DNA of 23,378 nucleotides, from positions 1-23,378 of IMG/VR virus record IMGVR_UViG_3300046794_000149; one strand, given 5' to 3'. The DNA comes from a virus. Below the pieces are notes generated by a model, which searched no databases, had not been told where the DNA came from, and saw nothing but the letters and a program-made list of their open reading frames with translations. Below are positions 5,855-14,215 of the stretch, piece after piece. A program made the translations under genes and the position numbers. How positions within the stretch are numbered: the first letter of the stretch is position 1; the number at the start of each line of letters is the position of its first letter.

Positions 5855-7158
5855 AGAAGATATTATTTGATGTTAAAGGTCTTACGGGAGACAACCTCAA
5901 ATTAATTGAGGAATTGAATTCTCGCATTTCCGAACTACCAGAGCAGGTAGATAAAGATGAAGTCGTTAAGGAAGTCAAGTCGGCATTTAAAGGAATGTTT
6001 AACGACAAAGGTGATATGGCATTAGACCTCAAAAAAGTTGAGGAACTAATTGGCGAAGACGATAAAGGCATTCGCGCAATTCTGAAAAAGCAAGGTGAAG
6101 CGATTGAGCACCTTAAGTCAGTTGGTACGCCTGTCAAGAATAAAACTTTCAAGACAGAACTGGAAGAGAAGATGGCAGACGTTGAAAATGTTGTGCGCGC
6201 AAAAGCTGGACAGGTGAAATTGTCCGTTAAGGCTGCCGCGATAATGACATTGGAAAACACCATAACAGGTGACGCAGCTTTGCCTGATGAATTACTGGAA
6301 TCATTCTCAGTAGGTGCGTTCGTGCCAAAACGTTACGCGCGTGAATATGTTTTTGATATTGCTTCACGCAGGACAGTCGGCGAGATTTCACAATTCAAAA
6401 CATGGTTGGAGGAAGGCGATGAAGAAGGCGCTTTTGCAATTGTTGCAGAAGGTGGTTTGAAACCTTTAGTCTCTACTTCACTGGTCCGTAACTTCAGCGA
6501 GTACCGCAAGGTTGCAGGCAAGACAGTTTACACAGAAGAGTTCGCAAAGTTCCGGAAGGAAGCCTATGCAATCATCCAAAGGTTGATTAAGCAAAAACTT
6601 TTAAGGGACTACGCTGCAATCCTTACTGTAGATCTTCTTGCAGATGCAGCGCCTTATGTGGGCAGCGCATTAGATGGTCAATATGAAAACCCTACCGACT
6701 ATCATGCCATCGCCGCCGCCGCTGCGCAAATTGAAGCACTAGGATTTTTCCCTGACGTGCTCATTATGAACCCACAAGACAAATGGCGTATCGGAATGTT
6801 ACAGGACGTTAACGGTCAATTCTATTTGACTATTCCTACAACAGACCCGAACGGTCAAACCAGAATGATGGGCTTCATGCTTCGTACCTCAACAAAAATT
6901 CCTGTAGGCGAATTCATCTTAGGTGAAAGTGGTCTGTGGGAAATTGAAGACGAGGCCATCACCGTCCGCATGGGTTATGGTGTGACTGTCATTGGCAGTC
7001 CTGTCACTGGTGTGGAAAGTGATTTAGACCATAACCGCTTCCGTGTTATTGTGGAGACATACTTCCATAATTATATAGCTTCTAACAATGAAGGTTCATT
7101 TGTTAAGGGGGACTTCGATGCAATTAAGGTTTTACTTACTGCACCAACACTACCATAA
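5851..7158 (+). CDS. Major capsid protein (HK97 fold)
   Basis: This 435-aa protein forms the icosahedral shell. Residues 1-105 are charged and helical, matching the cleavable scaffold (delta) domain of HK97-type capsid proteins. The mature part begins near KLSVKAAAIM and contains LPDELLESFSVGAFVPKRYA, VAEGGLKPLVS, the ITVRMGYGVT segment and the terminal FRVIVETYFHNYIASNNEGS, a typical HK97 capsid ending (residues near 400-420). It directly follows the protease with a four-base overlap. The exact cleavage site cannot be read from sequence alone. Confidence 0.9.
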   Translation: MKKILFDVKGLTGDNLKLIEELNSRISELPEQVDKDEVVKEVKSAFKGMFNDKGDMALDLKKVEELIGEDDKGIRAILKKQGEAIEHLKSVGTPVKNKTFKTELEEKMADVENVVRAKAGQVKLSVKAAAIMTLENTITGDAALPDELLESFSVGAFVPKRYAREYVFDIASRRTVGEISQFKTWLEEGDEEGAFAIVAEGGLKPLVSTSLVRNFSEYRKVAGKTVYTEEFAKFRKEAYAIIQRLIKQKLLRDYAAILTVDLLADAAPYVGSALDGQYENPTDYHAIAAAAAQIEALGFFPDVLIMNPQDKWRIGMLQDVNGQFYLTIPTTDPNGQTRMMGFMLRTSTKIPVGEFILGESGLWEIEDEAITVRMGYGVTVIGSPVTGVESDLDHNRFRVIVETYFHNYIASNNEGSFVKGDFDAIKVLLTAPTLP

Positions 7159-7191
7159 ATAAAAATGATAACAACTTCAAACAGTATAAAA

Positions 7192-7398
7192 ATGGCTGAC
7201 AAGAAAGTAAAGGCCGATGATCTGGTAGAAATTACTGGTACCGGTAAAAGCAAATTCCTTAAGAAAGGAGTAAAGAAGATAGTTCACAAACTCGCTGCCG
7301 AAAAACTTGTTGCAAGTGAAGCGGCGACTATTGGTGACGCTGTTCCCGCAAAAGATAAGTCGGGTAAAGATAAAGGCAAAGGTAGGTTAGACATGTAG
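7192..7398 (+). CDS. Small Lys-rich protein after the capsid gene
   Basis: From ATG 7192 this is a 68-aa protein beginning MADKKVKADDLVEITGTGKS and continuing FLKKGVKKIVHKLAAEKLV. An ATG at 7165 in the same frame would add MITTSNSIK; both starts are possible. The pattern of a short strand-rich protein with a KKG...VH..AAEKLV segment is one I have seen beside capsid genes in Bacteroidota phages. The end is Lys/Asp/Gly rich. No catalytic motif is visible. A head-decoration or head-completion role is suggested only by position. Confidence 0.6.
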   Translation: MADKKVKADDLVEITGTGKSKFLKKGVKKIVHKLAAEKLVASEAATIGDAVPAKDKSGKDKGKGRLDM

Positions 7399-7413
7399 GT
7401 AAATTTTTGAAAG

Positions 7414-8139
7414 ATGGAAATACTAACCACGGAAGATTTTAACCAAATTCCTTACAACGTTCCAAATGCACAAGCGCAAGCGCCTGAAGGTGGAACGCTG
7501 CCAAATGTCCAGTTCCAAAACTACATTGATAAGAAGGTAAGGCGCATTTTGGTTAGACTTCTTGGACAAACGCGGTATGAATCTTTTATCGCAGGCCTTG
7601 ATGCTCTGCCACCTGAATGGGTTGGTACGAATACTCCGGGCTACGCTATAGACGATTTAGTATTCTACAATTACCACGTCTGGCAATCCTTAGTAGATAA
7701 CAATTTAAACGTTGTGCCTGCCGAAGGAATCTCATGGACGATGGTGGAGGACGACCGATGGCTGATGTTGTATAATGGTGTTGGCAATTACAATTATTAT
7801 TCAGTAGACAATACATGGGTGGGGATGAAAAATTTATTGGTCCCCTATGTATATGCGTATTGGACACGCGACACAATGCGCGACCACACCAAGTCAGGAA
7901 TGGCACAACGCAATCAGGAAAACGCAACGATTGTCAGTTCAGCGCCAAGCATCTCATTCGCTTACAATGAATTTTCAACCATTGCAGGTGACCGCTTCCA
8001 TAAATATAATTCCTTATACGGGTATCTGATGTATGCACAAAGTCTAGGACATTTTGATGATTCTAGTCCCGACACATTCAGCACCTACCTATCGCACGCA
8101 TACGATGAATTGGGCAACATGAATCCATTTAATATATGA
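7414..8139 (+). CDS. Probable head-tail connector with carbohydrate-binding-like insert
   Basis: This 241-aa protein lies where the head-tail adaptor is expected. The helical frame is seen in QFQNYIDKKVRRILVRLLGQ near the N-terminus and MKNLLVPYVYAYWTRDTMRD after residue 138. Between them, residues 68-113 hold an inserted module beginning EWVGTNTPGYAIDDLVFYNY and continuing to SWTMVED. It has the W...Y..GD.V.Y...W.S......P....W spacing of CBM5/12-type domains, and the same module recurs in two tail proteins further along. Connector function is inferred from position and helical architecture. The stop overlaps the next start by four bases (ATGA). Confidence 0.6.
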   Translation: MEILTTEDFNQIPYNVPNAQAQAPEGGTLPNVQFQNYIDKKVRRILVRLLGQTRYESFIAGLDALPPEWVGTNTPGYAIDDLVFYNYHVWQSLVDNNLNVVPAEGISWTMVEDDRWLMLYNGVGNYNYYSVDNTWVGMKNLLVPYVYAYWTRDTMRDHTKSGMAQRNQENATIVSSAPSISFAYNEFSTIAGDRFHKYNSLYGYLMYAQSLGHFDDSSPDTFSTYLSHAYDELGNMNPFNI

Positions 8140-8645
8140 GAACTCCTATAGTATGGGATATTAGAACGGTGGTTGAACTCATGCGCTTAGAAGGTGAAGA
8201 GAAACCTTACTATGAATATGGGCACCGCTTAGAAATTGCAAACACGTTGACGGAAAAAGAAGGGACACAATACAAATATCGCAGGTACCCACTGGTCGCG
8301 CTGCGCTTAGATGTTCCGGAGGAATTAATCAACGGTCTGCAAAACGTCAGCCTTAACATTGCCTTCATCACGTTCACGGACGAAAATTACAAAGCGTCTC
8401 AGCGTTATGAAAAAGTGTTGTGGCCTATTCTATATCCTATGGTTGAAAAGTTTTTTGTGTGTATTAAGAAGTCTGGAATTTTCACATGGGAGGGACACCA
8501 ACAATACCCACCATGCAAGCCTATTGACAGACCGTTCTGGGGGACCGCCGCTACTGAGGGGAATGTTAAACAAATCTTTCAAGACCCTATCGATGCAATA
8601 GAATTAATCGATTTAAAATTAAACAAACGACCTAAATGTATTTAA
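8136..8645 (+). CDS. Putative tail-completion or neck protein
   Basis: This 169-aa protein overlaps the preceding connector gene by four bases. Segments worth noting are YRRYPLVALRLDVPEE, VSLNIAFITFTDENYKASQR, and the end DRPFWGTAATEGNVKQIFQD followed by PIDAIELIDLKLN. The alternation of strands with a final beta element fits tail-terminator or completion proteins, which commonly sit between connector and tube genes. I cannot assign a named family with certainty. No signal peptide or membrane segment is present. The ATG at 8136 is the first available and fits the tight gene packing. Confidence 0.5.
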   Translation: MRTPIVWDIRTVVELMRLEGEEKPYYEYGHRLEIANTLTEKEGTQYKYRRYPLVALRLDVPEELINGLQNVSLNIAFITFTDENYKASQRYEKVLWPILYPMVEKFFVCIKKSGIFTWEGHQQYPPCKPIDRPFWGTAATEGNVKQIFQDPIDAIELIDLKLNKRPKCI

Positions 8646-8649
8646 AGAT

Positions 8650-9525
8650 ATGAGCAATTGTGATGAAGCGAAAAAAAATATGGGTGTGGTTCGCTGCACC
8701 ATGCTTCCTCAAATGTTTGCTACAATGTTCACCACGCCGTTAGGATTTAAAATACCTGCGGCAACAATTGAAGAAGGTGGCGATGCTATCAAACTATATT
8801 TGCAGGATGCAATGTTGAATCCGGATTTAAACGAACGGATATTTTTATGGCCGCCATTTGTCGGCTTTGAGGACGCAAAGGAGGACGCAGTTTATGAAGA
8901 AACGCCACTGGCAGATTTAAAAGTTAGAGACGGAAAGTATAGATGGCGCGTACAAGTACAGCAAGACCTTTGCACTCACCGCGCAATGGGAACGCATAAC
9001 GGAGGCAATCAACGTGTGATGTTCTTTGATATTGAGAACCAGTTGTTTGGTATGGACAATACCGATGGCGACTTTATGGGCTTCAATGTCAGTCTATTGA
9101 ACGTTGAAAAGTTGATGATCAGTGATGGCAGCGCAGCAACGCGCACACCAATTTATATCGTCCTTAAAAACAGTAAGCAGATAGACAAGACAGGGGCGAT
9201 AATGGAAGCGTCTTATGTTGACGAGTTGAACCGCTTAACTGATGGACAGATTACAGTCGTAGGCGTGCCAACAGCCACACAGATTAAAGCTACTGTTAAA
9301 ACTGTATGCGATGAGACTAATATCCTCGGGCTGGACAATGCAGACTTTATCAAGAAGTCCGCTGCGGGAGTAGTTGAACCTATAACATCTGTCACTGAAG
9401 TCGATGGAGTTTATACAATTATTGGAACTGCATTCACAACCGGAACGCTCGGCGGTGAAACACCAGACAATTTGAGCGTTAAGGCTTATGAGTTAATTGC
9501 TGCAACCGTAACTATCACCCCATGA
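8650..9525 (+). CDS. Probable major tail (tube) protein
   Basis: This 291-aa protein starts four bases after the previous gene. It is strand-rich, with YRWRVQVQQDLCTHRAMGTH and QRVMFFDIENQLFGMDNTDG in the centre. It lies between a completion protein and the tape-measure region and just before a strong terminator, as expected for an abundantly made tube protein. Residues 180-290 (from TGAIMEASYVDEL) look like an added beta domain, perhaps exposed on the tail surface. Family motifs are not decisive, so the call rests on order, size and composition. The stop overlaps the next start by four bases. Confidence 0.5.
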   Translation: MSNCDEAKKNMGVVRCTMLPQMFATMFTTPLGFKIPAATIEEGGDAIKLYLQDAMLNPDLNERIFLWPPFVGFEDAKEDAVYEETPLADLKVRDGKYRWRVQVQQDLCTHRAMGTHNGGNQRVMFFDIENQLFGMDNTDGDFMGFNVSLLNVEKLMISDGSAATRTPIYIVLKNSKQIDKTGAIMEASYVDELNRLTDGQITVVGVPTATQIKATVKTVCDETNILGLDNADFIKKSAAGVVEPITSVTEVDGVYTIIGTAFTTGTLGGETPDNLSVKAYELIAATVTITP

Positions 9526-9752
9526 AAGTAAATATCTCTTACAAAGAATCATTGACGTTCGAACAATTCAAAGAAAAGTTTGAGCAGTACTTCGCATTAG
9601 GTAATCCTGAAAAAAAGGAAACCGAAATGGAAGCGGCATGGGAAAAAGCTGAAGCAAAGGTCAAGTCAGAACCGGAAGCTGTCAAGAATGGCACTACCGC
9701 CACTATTGACTATGACGATGGGGACGATGACGATGATTTACCTAGTACCTAA
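9522..9752 (+). CDS. Small protein with highly acidic C-terminus
   Basis: This 76-aa protein overlaps the putative tube gene by four bases. The N-terminal half (LTFEQFKEKFEQYFALGNPE) is helical, followed by a charged helix of Glu, Lys and Ala, and it closes with DYDDGDDDDDLPST. An acidic tail of this type could bind basic partners or prevent aggregation, which might suit a tail-assembly chaperone, but no known family motif is seen and this is a guess. It is the last gene before the hairpin at 9761-9792. Confidence 0.55.
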   Translation: MKVNISYKESLTFEQFKEKFEQYFALGNPEKKETEMEAAWEKAEAKVKSEPEAVKNGTTATIDYDDGDDDDDLPST

Positions 9753-9760
9753 ACCTAAAT

Positions 9761-9800
9761 AGTAAACCCCTGTTAATTTACCGGGGTTTACTTAATTTTT
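9761..9800 (+). terminator. Strong intrinsic terminator abutting the next start codon
   Basis: AGTAAACCCC (9761-9770) pairs perfectly with GGGGTTTACT (9783-9792) around a 12-base loop, then TAATTTTT (9793-9800). The T-run ends exactly at the ATG at 9801. It separates the abundant head and tube genes from the low-copy tail genes, so it probably lowers downstream transcription. Because the run is interrupted by AA and the operon continues on the same strand, partial read-through is likely. In read-through RNA the hairpin would also lie just upstream of the next start codon. Confidence 0.8.
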
Positions 9801-10238
9801 ATGAGCAAAGTTACCGATTACATAGCGAAAATGGAGAAAGTAACGATTAAAGCGCAGGAATTTGCTTTACTACAAATCATAAAAGAGAATGAACATCTAT
9901 TGCTTGACATCATAACGGGGCAGTTACTAAATGGTAAAGATGGTGAGGGTCAATTTCTGCAAGCATACCGCAGTAAAGATTATGCAGAAATGAAAAGGCA
10001 TTTGAACCCGAAAGGCGTAACGGATTTACGATTAACAGGGGATTTTTGGGATGGGTTTTATGCAGTAACGAAAAAGTTCCCAATCATAATAGATTCAAAA
10101 GATGAAAAACGTGATCACTTGGTTGACAAATACGGCGAAGCAATCTTTTGGCCGAGCACGGAAGGCAAATCTTTCTTTCTGGAAATCATCGAGGCTAGTG
10201 TCCGGGAATATTATAGAGGCGTCTACTCCGCAAACTAG
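9801..10238 (+). CDS. Conserved-type neck or tail-assembly protein
   Basis: This 145-aa protein begins with the helical MSKVTDYIAKMEKVTIKAQE. A segment near residues 52-98 contains NPKGVTDLRLTGDFWDGFYA and DHLVDKYGEAIF, a pattern I associate with small neck or minor structural proteins near tail genes of Bacteroidota phages, though I cannot name a family. The ATG at 9801 follows directly on the terminator T-run. Downstream coding begins in another frame within the last part of this gene. A minor structural or assembly role is inferred from position. Confidence 0.55.
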   Translation: MSKVTDYIAKMEKVTIKAQEFALLQIIKENEHLLLDIITGQLLNGKDGEGQFLQAYRSKDYAEMKRHLNPKGVTDLRLTGDFWDGFYAVTKKFPIIIDSKDEKRDHLVDKYGEAIFWPSTEGKSFFLEIIEASVREYYRGVYSAN

Positions 10239-10842
10239 ATTTTTTGACTATAACAATATTGCGCTCAAACTTTTTATTGAAGTAGCCGAGACAGCGGACT
10301 ACATGCAATTGATAATGTATGGGCGTGGCACTATTGACGAATGTTTTGAGCAGTGGGAAAAAATTATACAAGAGAATAGCAAAGTTAATGGCAGTGCTGA
10401 GTATAGGAGTTACTACGATAACCTGAACCACTACAATAAACTTTTAGCGGACTTCCTTGTGATAAGGGTTGACCTGACGGAATCTTTTTTTGTGATTGAT
10501 AACGTAATCATCGACCGCCTGGCGAGCAAGGGTTACAAAATTATGTTGACCTCCTTCTCTGATTATGTCAGAAGTCTAAACGCTGCGCTGAATAAATCCA
10601 ATAACATAGTCACCAAAATCGAAATGCGTTATAAGGCCATCGTGAAAGCAGGTGAGCAAAGCAAGGGCAGTAACAAGCAGGTAACATTTGAAGTCCTGAT
10701 GGCGAACTTGACAACGGCGTTAGGCTTCACCGTTGACGATTCATTAACACTATCACGGTATAATGAATACAATAAAATCATAAAGAGGAAAAATGTAGAG
10801 TCGCGGAATAATAAAGCGAAAAGTTATGGCAGCCGAGTTTGA
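10198..10842 (+). CDS. Helical protein before tape measure (possible assembly chaperone)
   Basis: The protein is dominated by helices, for example FFDYNNIALKLFIEVAETAD, IDECFEQWEKIIQENSK and YVRSLNAALNKSNNIVTKIE. Its position directly before the tape measure is where tail-assembly chaperones are normally encoded. The start is uncertain. GTG at 10198 keeps the coherent FFDYNN segment and gives 214 aa with a 41-base overlap. ATG at 10102 gives 246 aa with a 137-base overlap and a shadow-like N-terminus. ATG at 10303 would lose the first helix. I see no classic -1 slippery heptamer. The stop overlaps the tape measure by 17 bases. Confidence 0.55.
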   Translation: MSGNIIEASTPQTRFFDYNNIALKLFIEVAETADYMQLIMYGRGTIDECFEQWEKIIQENSKVNGSAEYRSYYDNLNHYNKLLADFLVIRVDLTESFFVIDNVIIDRLASKGYKIMLTSFSDYVRSLNAALNKSNNIVTKIEMRYKAIVKAGEQSKGSNKQVTFEVLMANLTTALGFTVDDSLTLSRYNEYNKIIKRKNVESRNNKAKSYGSRV

Positions 10843-13800
10843 GAGACAGGATTTTATAAGTGACGAGGCACTGCGCGCGCCGCTGGTGATGAAAAAGAAT
10901 TGGGAGGAATACCTTGTCACCATGCAGGAAGTCAGGAAAGCAGGGTTGGATTTTTCCAATGCTTTCAAAGGTGCTGGTTCCGCTGGCAGTGGTGGCATAT
11001 CTACAAAAAAATTAAAAGACGACACCGATAAACTCGCGCAGGCGCAGAAAGAACTTACCAAAGTTTCCAACGCCATGTCGATAGCCATCGCGCGCGACAA
11101 TGACGAGTATCGCAAGCAGGAACAGGCATTGGTGAAGTTGAAAGCTGAGATGAAGGAAAAAAATGCGCTTGGTGAGAAGGAGGCGGTCGCAGTTAATAAA
11201 CTTAATTCATCCTTAAAAGAAATTGAAGCCGCATTGAACGCGAACCGTGTGGCATACTCTAATCTCAGAAGTGAAGAGGAACGTAACAGTAAAACAGGTG
11301 TTACACTCCTGAAAACAATCCAATCTCAGAAGGAAGCTGCCAGCGAATTACGCGAAGAGATGGGACAGTTTAGCGGCAATGTCGGGAACTATACTGCGTC
11401 AATCCTGAAAGCGCATAAGGCAATACAAGACCAAGAAAAAGAGACTAAGGATTTGATGATTGCTCAAAAAGGTTTAGACAAGTCAACGGACGAAGGGAAA
11501 AAATCTTTTGATGACTTAAAAATCGCCATCCAAAATAACATTACCCAAATAAACGTATACCGTAAGGAAGCAGGGATGGCAGAAACCTCCACCGATGAAC
11601 TGAATAAGCAATTAGAAGAGGGCGAAAAGTCGACAGGTGGTTTAGGTGACGCACTTGGTAAAATTTCCCCGGGACTGAAAGCCGCTTATGATGGCGCTGT
11701 CAGTTTTGGGAAAGCGCTGTGGGCATTAGTCGCCAATCCTGTAGGACTTATTTTAGTAGCCATCGCCGCAGCCGTTGCCGGACTTGCGCGCTACTTCACT
11801 GCCACAAGCGAGGGGCAAGATAAATGGAATAAAGTCCTTGCAGTTGGTGAGGCCATCCTTGACACATTCCTTGACATACTTGAATCGGTAGGCAAAGCGC
11901 TGGTCGATATGTTCACCAAGCCCAAAGAGACATTTGAGGGCTTCATGAAATTAATACAACCGTTAACCGATAAACTTAGTGCGATGTGGGAAGACCCGTT
12001 GCAGGCATGCGAAGACTTTGTAAAGTTCCTCGCTACAAATTTATGGAATAGGTTGACGTCAATAATAGTACTGGCAAAAGCAGTCGGTCAGGCGTTTAGT
12101 GGCGAGTGGCAAGAGGCTGCAAGGACAGCGGCGAACGCTGCGATACAATTTGCCACAGGGGTTGAAAATGGTTATGACAAAATAGAGAAAGTGGTGGTCG
12201 ATACTTGGGAGTCGGCACTAAAAAAATTAATGGAGTACTATGGCGTTGCAGAAGACAAAGCCATAAAGCTCATGGCTATTCAGGAGCGCCAAAACAAATT
12301 TAACAAAGATGCCATTCAGGATATTATCGATGACAGTGTAACAGAGCTGGAAGTGTCAAAGGAAATGGCGAAGGTCAAAGATGACTTACGTTTTAGTGAA
12401 GAGGATAGACTTGAAGCGCTGAGAAAAGCAAACAAATTACTGGAAGAGCAAAGCAAGGGTGATGTCGCGCTGGCACAAACTGAGTTAGATATTTTAAAAG
12501 ACCGGTTAACGGTACTCAAAGATGGGCTGGCAGTTAGACAATTGACTGAAGATGAGCTGAAACAAATTGCCGACCTGACTGCAAAGGTCAATAACACTGA
12601 ACAGGAATTTCTGGATGGAAAGAAAAAAAGGAATGCCGAAGAGTTCGCCACCGTGCAAGCTATTCAGAAGAGAAGGCAGGACGCAATTAACGCCGAGCGT
12701 ATAGCGACAGAAAATTTAAACAAATGGAAGTTAGAAGATTCAATTGCCACCAATGAAAAGATTATTGCAAATGAATTTTCAAATCTAGGTGAATCGACTA
12801 AGGCCATAGCGGACATCAACGAGGCAAAGATTCAAATGACCATCAATGCTTCAAATAAAGAAATGGACGAGGCGCGTAAGGCTGCGCGCGAAAGAGTAAA
12901 CTTAAGTTCTGAAGTAAGGGACGAAATATTTAATAACACAGCCTTATCACTTGACCAGCAATTAGCATTACAGGAGGAACATATTAACAAAGCCATCGAC
13001 AATGATGTAGCCTACCAAACGGAAGCTGTAAAAATTACCGAGGATATGTTCGCCAAAATGGATGAGCTCACGGCAGCATCCACAGCACGTGCAAAAGAAA
13101 ATGTATTTGCAGTCCTCGCGCGCGATGCTCAAAACCTTGCCAATAAAGCTGGAACGCTGGTCAATACAGACTTATTAAATCTTGAAAAGCAATTTGCCGA
13201 TAACGAAATATCGTTACAGGCTTACAACGACAAGAAATTAGAAATACAACAAAAGGGTGAACAGGCTTCGCTTGACTCACAATTAAAATATTTAGAGAAG
13301 CAGTTAACTAATGCCCAAGAGGGTAGCGCCAAACAAATTGAACTGCAAAATCAAATCAGTGCGGTCAAACTTCAGATGCAAACAAATGAAAATGCACTGA
13401 AGATTGAAGGCGAGCAAAAAGTACAAGAGGGATTGCAGGAACTTTCGACCACCGGCGTAGACCTTGCGATGGAAACCATTAACAACTTCTTTGCCGCTGA
13501 AAATGAAGCAAGAGAAGCGCGCTTGGAAAAGATTCAAGAAAACATGGAAGAGGAATTGGCTGCGGCAGGTGATAACGAGACTGCAAAGGTAGCCATCAAA
13601 AACAAAGCCGCAGCCGAGGAACAAAAAGTAAGAATGCAACAGGCGGCAGCAATGCGTAAGCAAGCAATTTTTGAAAAGACCGTTGCCGTTATAAGCATTG
13701 CTATCAACACCGCCAAGGGTATCGGTCAAGCATTAGGCACATACCCGCCTCCCGCTTCCTTCGTGCTGGCAGCTATCACCGCTGTCTTAGGTGCTTTGCA

Positions 13801-14215
13801 AATTGCTGCGGTAGTCAGTAAGCCGATACCTTCCTATGCAGTAGGTACAAAAAATCACAAAGGAGGATTGGCGCAAGTTGGTGAAGAGGGCAGCGAACTT
13901 ATTACGCTACCGTCTGGCAAGTCATTCCTGTCACCAGATGAGTCAACCGTAATGGCTTTGCCTGCGCGCACTAAAGTTGACACGCATAAGGAAACAATGA
14001 ACCAGTTAGCGCTTGCATCATTACCGCATGAAGATAGAATGGGCAGTAGAATGGATGTGGAAATGTTAGGGGTGATAGGAAGCAAGCTGGACAGCTTAGA
14101 AAAAACTGTACGCAATAAAAAGGAACAGCATTGGAACATTAGCAAGCAGGGGATGCAGGCTATGGTCAAGAATGCAGAGACAAGACAATACTTCATGGAC
14201 CAACTTTATAGATAA
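10826..14215 (+). CDS. Tail tape measure protein
   Basis: This 1129-aa protein sets tail length and is threaded through the tail tube. It has long charged coiled-coil stretches (residues about 60-280 and 480-950), a hydrophobic segment at about 297-324 (WALVANPVGLILVAIAAAVA) typical of tape measures, a second hydrophobic zone near residues 960-1005, and the C-terminal pattern YAVGTKNHKGGLAQVGEEGS with ELITLPSGKSF, common in siphophage tape measures. No lysozyme or peptidase domain is visible. At about 0.15 nm per residue a tail near 170 nm would be expected; this is a rule-of-thumb estimate. The start overlaps the preceding gene by 17 bases and the stop shares one base with the next ATG. Confidence 0.9.
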   Translation: MAAEFERQDFISDEALRAPLVMKKNWEEYLVTMQEVRKAGLDFSNAFKGAGSAGSGGISTKKLKDDTDKLAQAQKELTKVSNAMSIAIARDNDEYRKQEQALVKLKAEMKEKNALGEKEAVAVNKLNSSLKEIEAALNANRVAYSNLRSEEERNSKTGVTLLKTIQSQKEAASELREEMGQFSGNVGNYTASILKAHKAIQDQEKETKDLMIAQKGLDKSTDEGKKSFDDLKIAIQNNITQINVYRKEAGMAETSTDELNKQLEEGEKSTGGLGDALGKISPGLKAAYDGAVSFGKALWALVANPVGLILVAIAAAVAGLARYFTATSEGQDKWNKVLAVGEAILDTFLDILESVGKALVDMFTKPKETFEGFMKLIQPLTDKLSAMWEDPLQACEDFVKFLATNLWNRLTSIIVLAKAVGQAFSGEWQEAARTAANAAIQFATGVENGYDKIEKVVVDTWESALKKLMEYYGVAEDKAIKLMAIQERQNKFNKDAIQDIIDDSVTELEVSKEMAKVKDDLRFSEEDRLEALRKANKLLEEQSKGDVALAQTELDILKDRLTVLKDGLAVRQLTEDELKQIADLTAKVNNTEQEFLDGKKKRNAEEFATVQAIQKRRQDAINAERIATENLNKWKLEDSIATNEKIIANEFSNLGESTKAIADINEAKIQMTINASNKEMDEARKAARERVNLSSEVRDEIFNNTALSLDQQLALQEEHINKAIDNDVAYQTEAVKITEDMFAKMDELTAASTARAKENVFAVLARDAQNLANKAGTLVNTDLLNLEKQFADNEISLQAYNDKKLEIQQKGEQASLDSQLKYLEKQLTNAQEGSAKQIELQNQISAVKLQMQTNENALKIEGEQKVQEGLQELSTTGVDLAMETINNFFAAENEAREARLEKIQENMEEELAAAGDNETAKVAIKNKAAAEEQKVRMQQAAAMRKQAIFEKTVAVISIAINTAKGIGQALGTYPPPASFVLAAITAVLGALQIAAVVSKPIPSYAVGTKNHKGGLAQVGEEGSELITLPSGKSFLSPDESTVMALPARTKVDTHKETMNQLALASLPHEDRMGSRMDVEMLGVIGSKLDSLEKTVRNKKEQHWNISKQGMQAMVKNAETRQYFMDQLYR

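Noticed and set aside
5844-6263. A 139-aa - strand frame opposite the capsid gene
   Set aside because: It is Ser-rich shadow coding of the scaffold domain with no independent start context.
10240-10246. Run of six T bases as a frameshift site before the tape measure
   Set aside because: It lies after the stop codon of the upstream gene (10236-10238), so ribosomes translating that gene would not reach it.
13304-13729. A 141-aa - strand frame with Cys and Phe richness
   Set aside because: It mirrors the tape measure coiled coil and has no recognisable domain.
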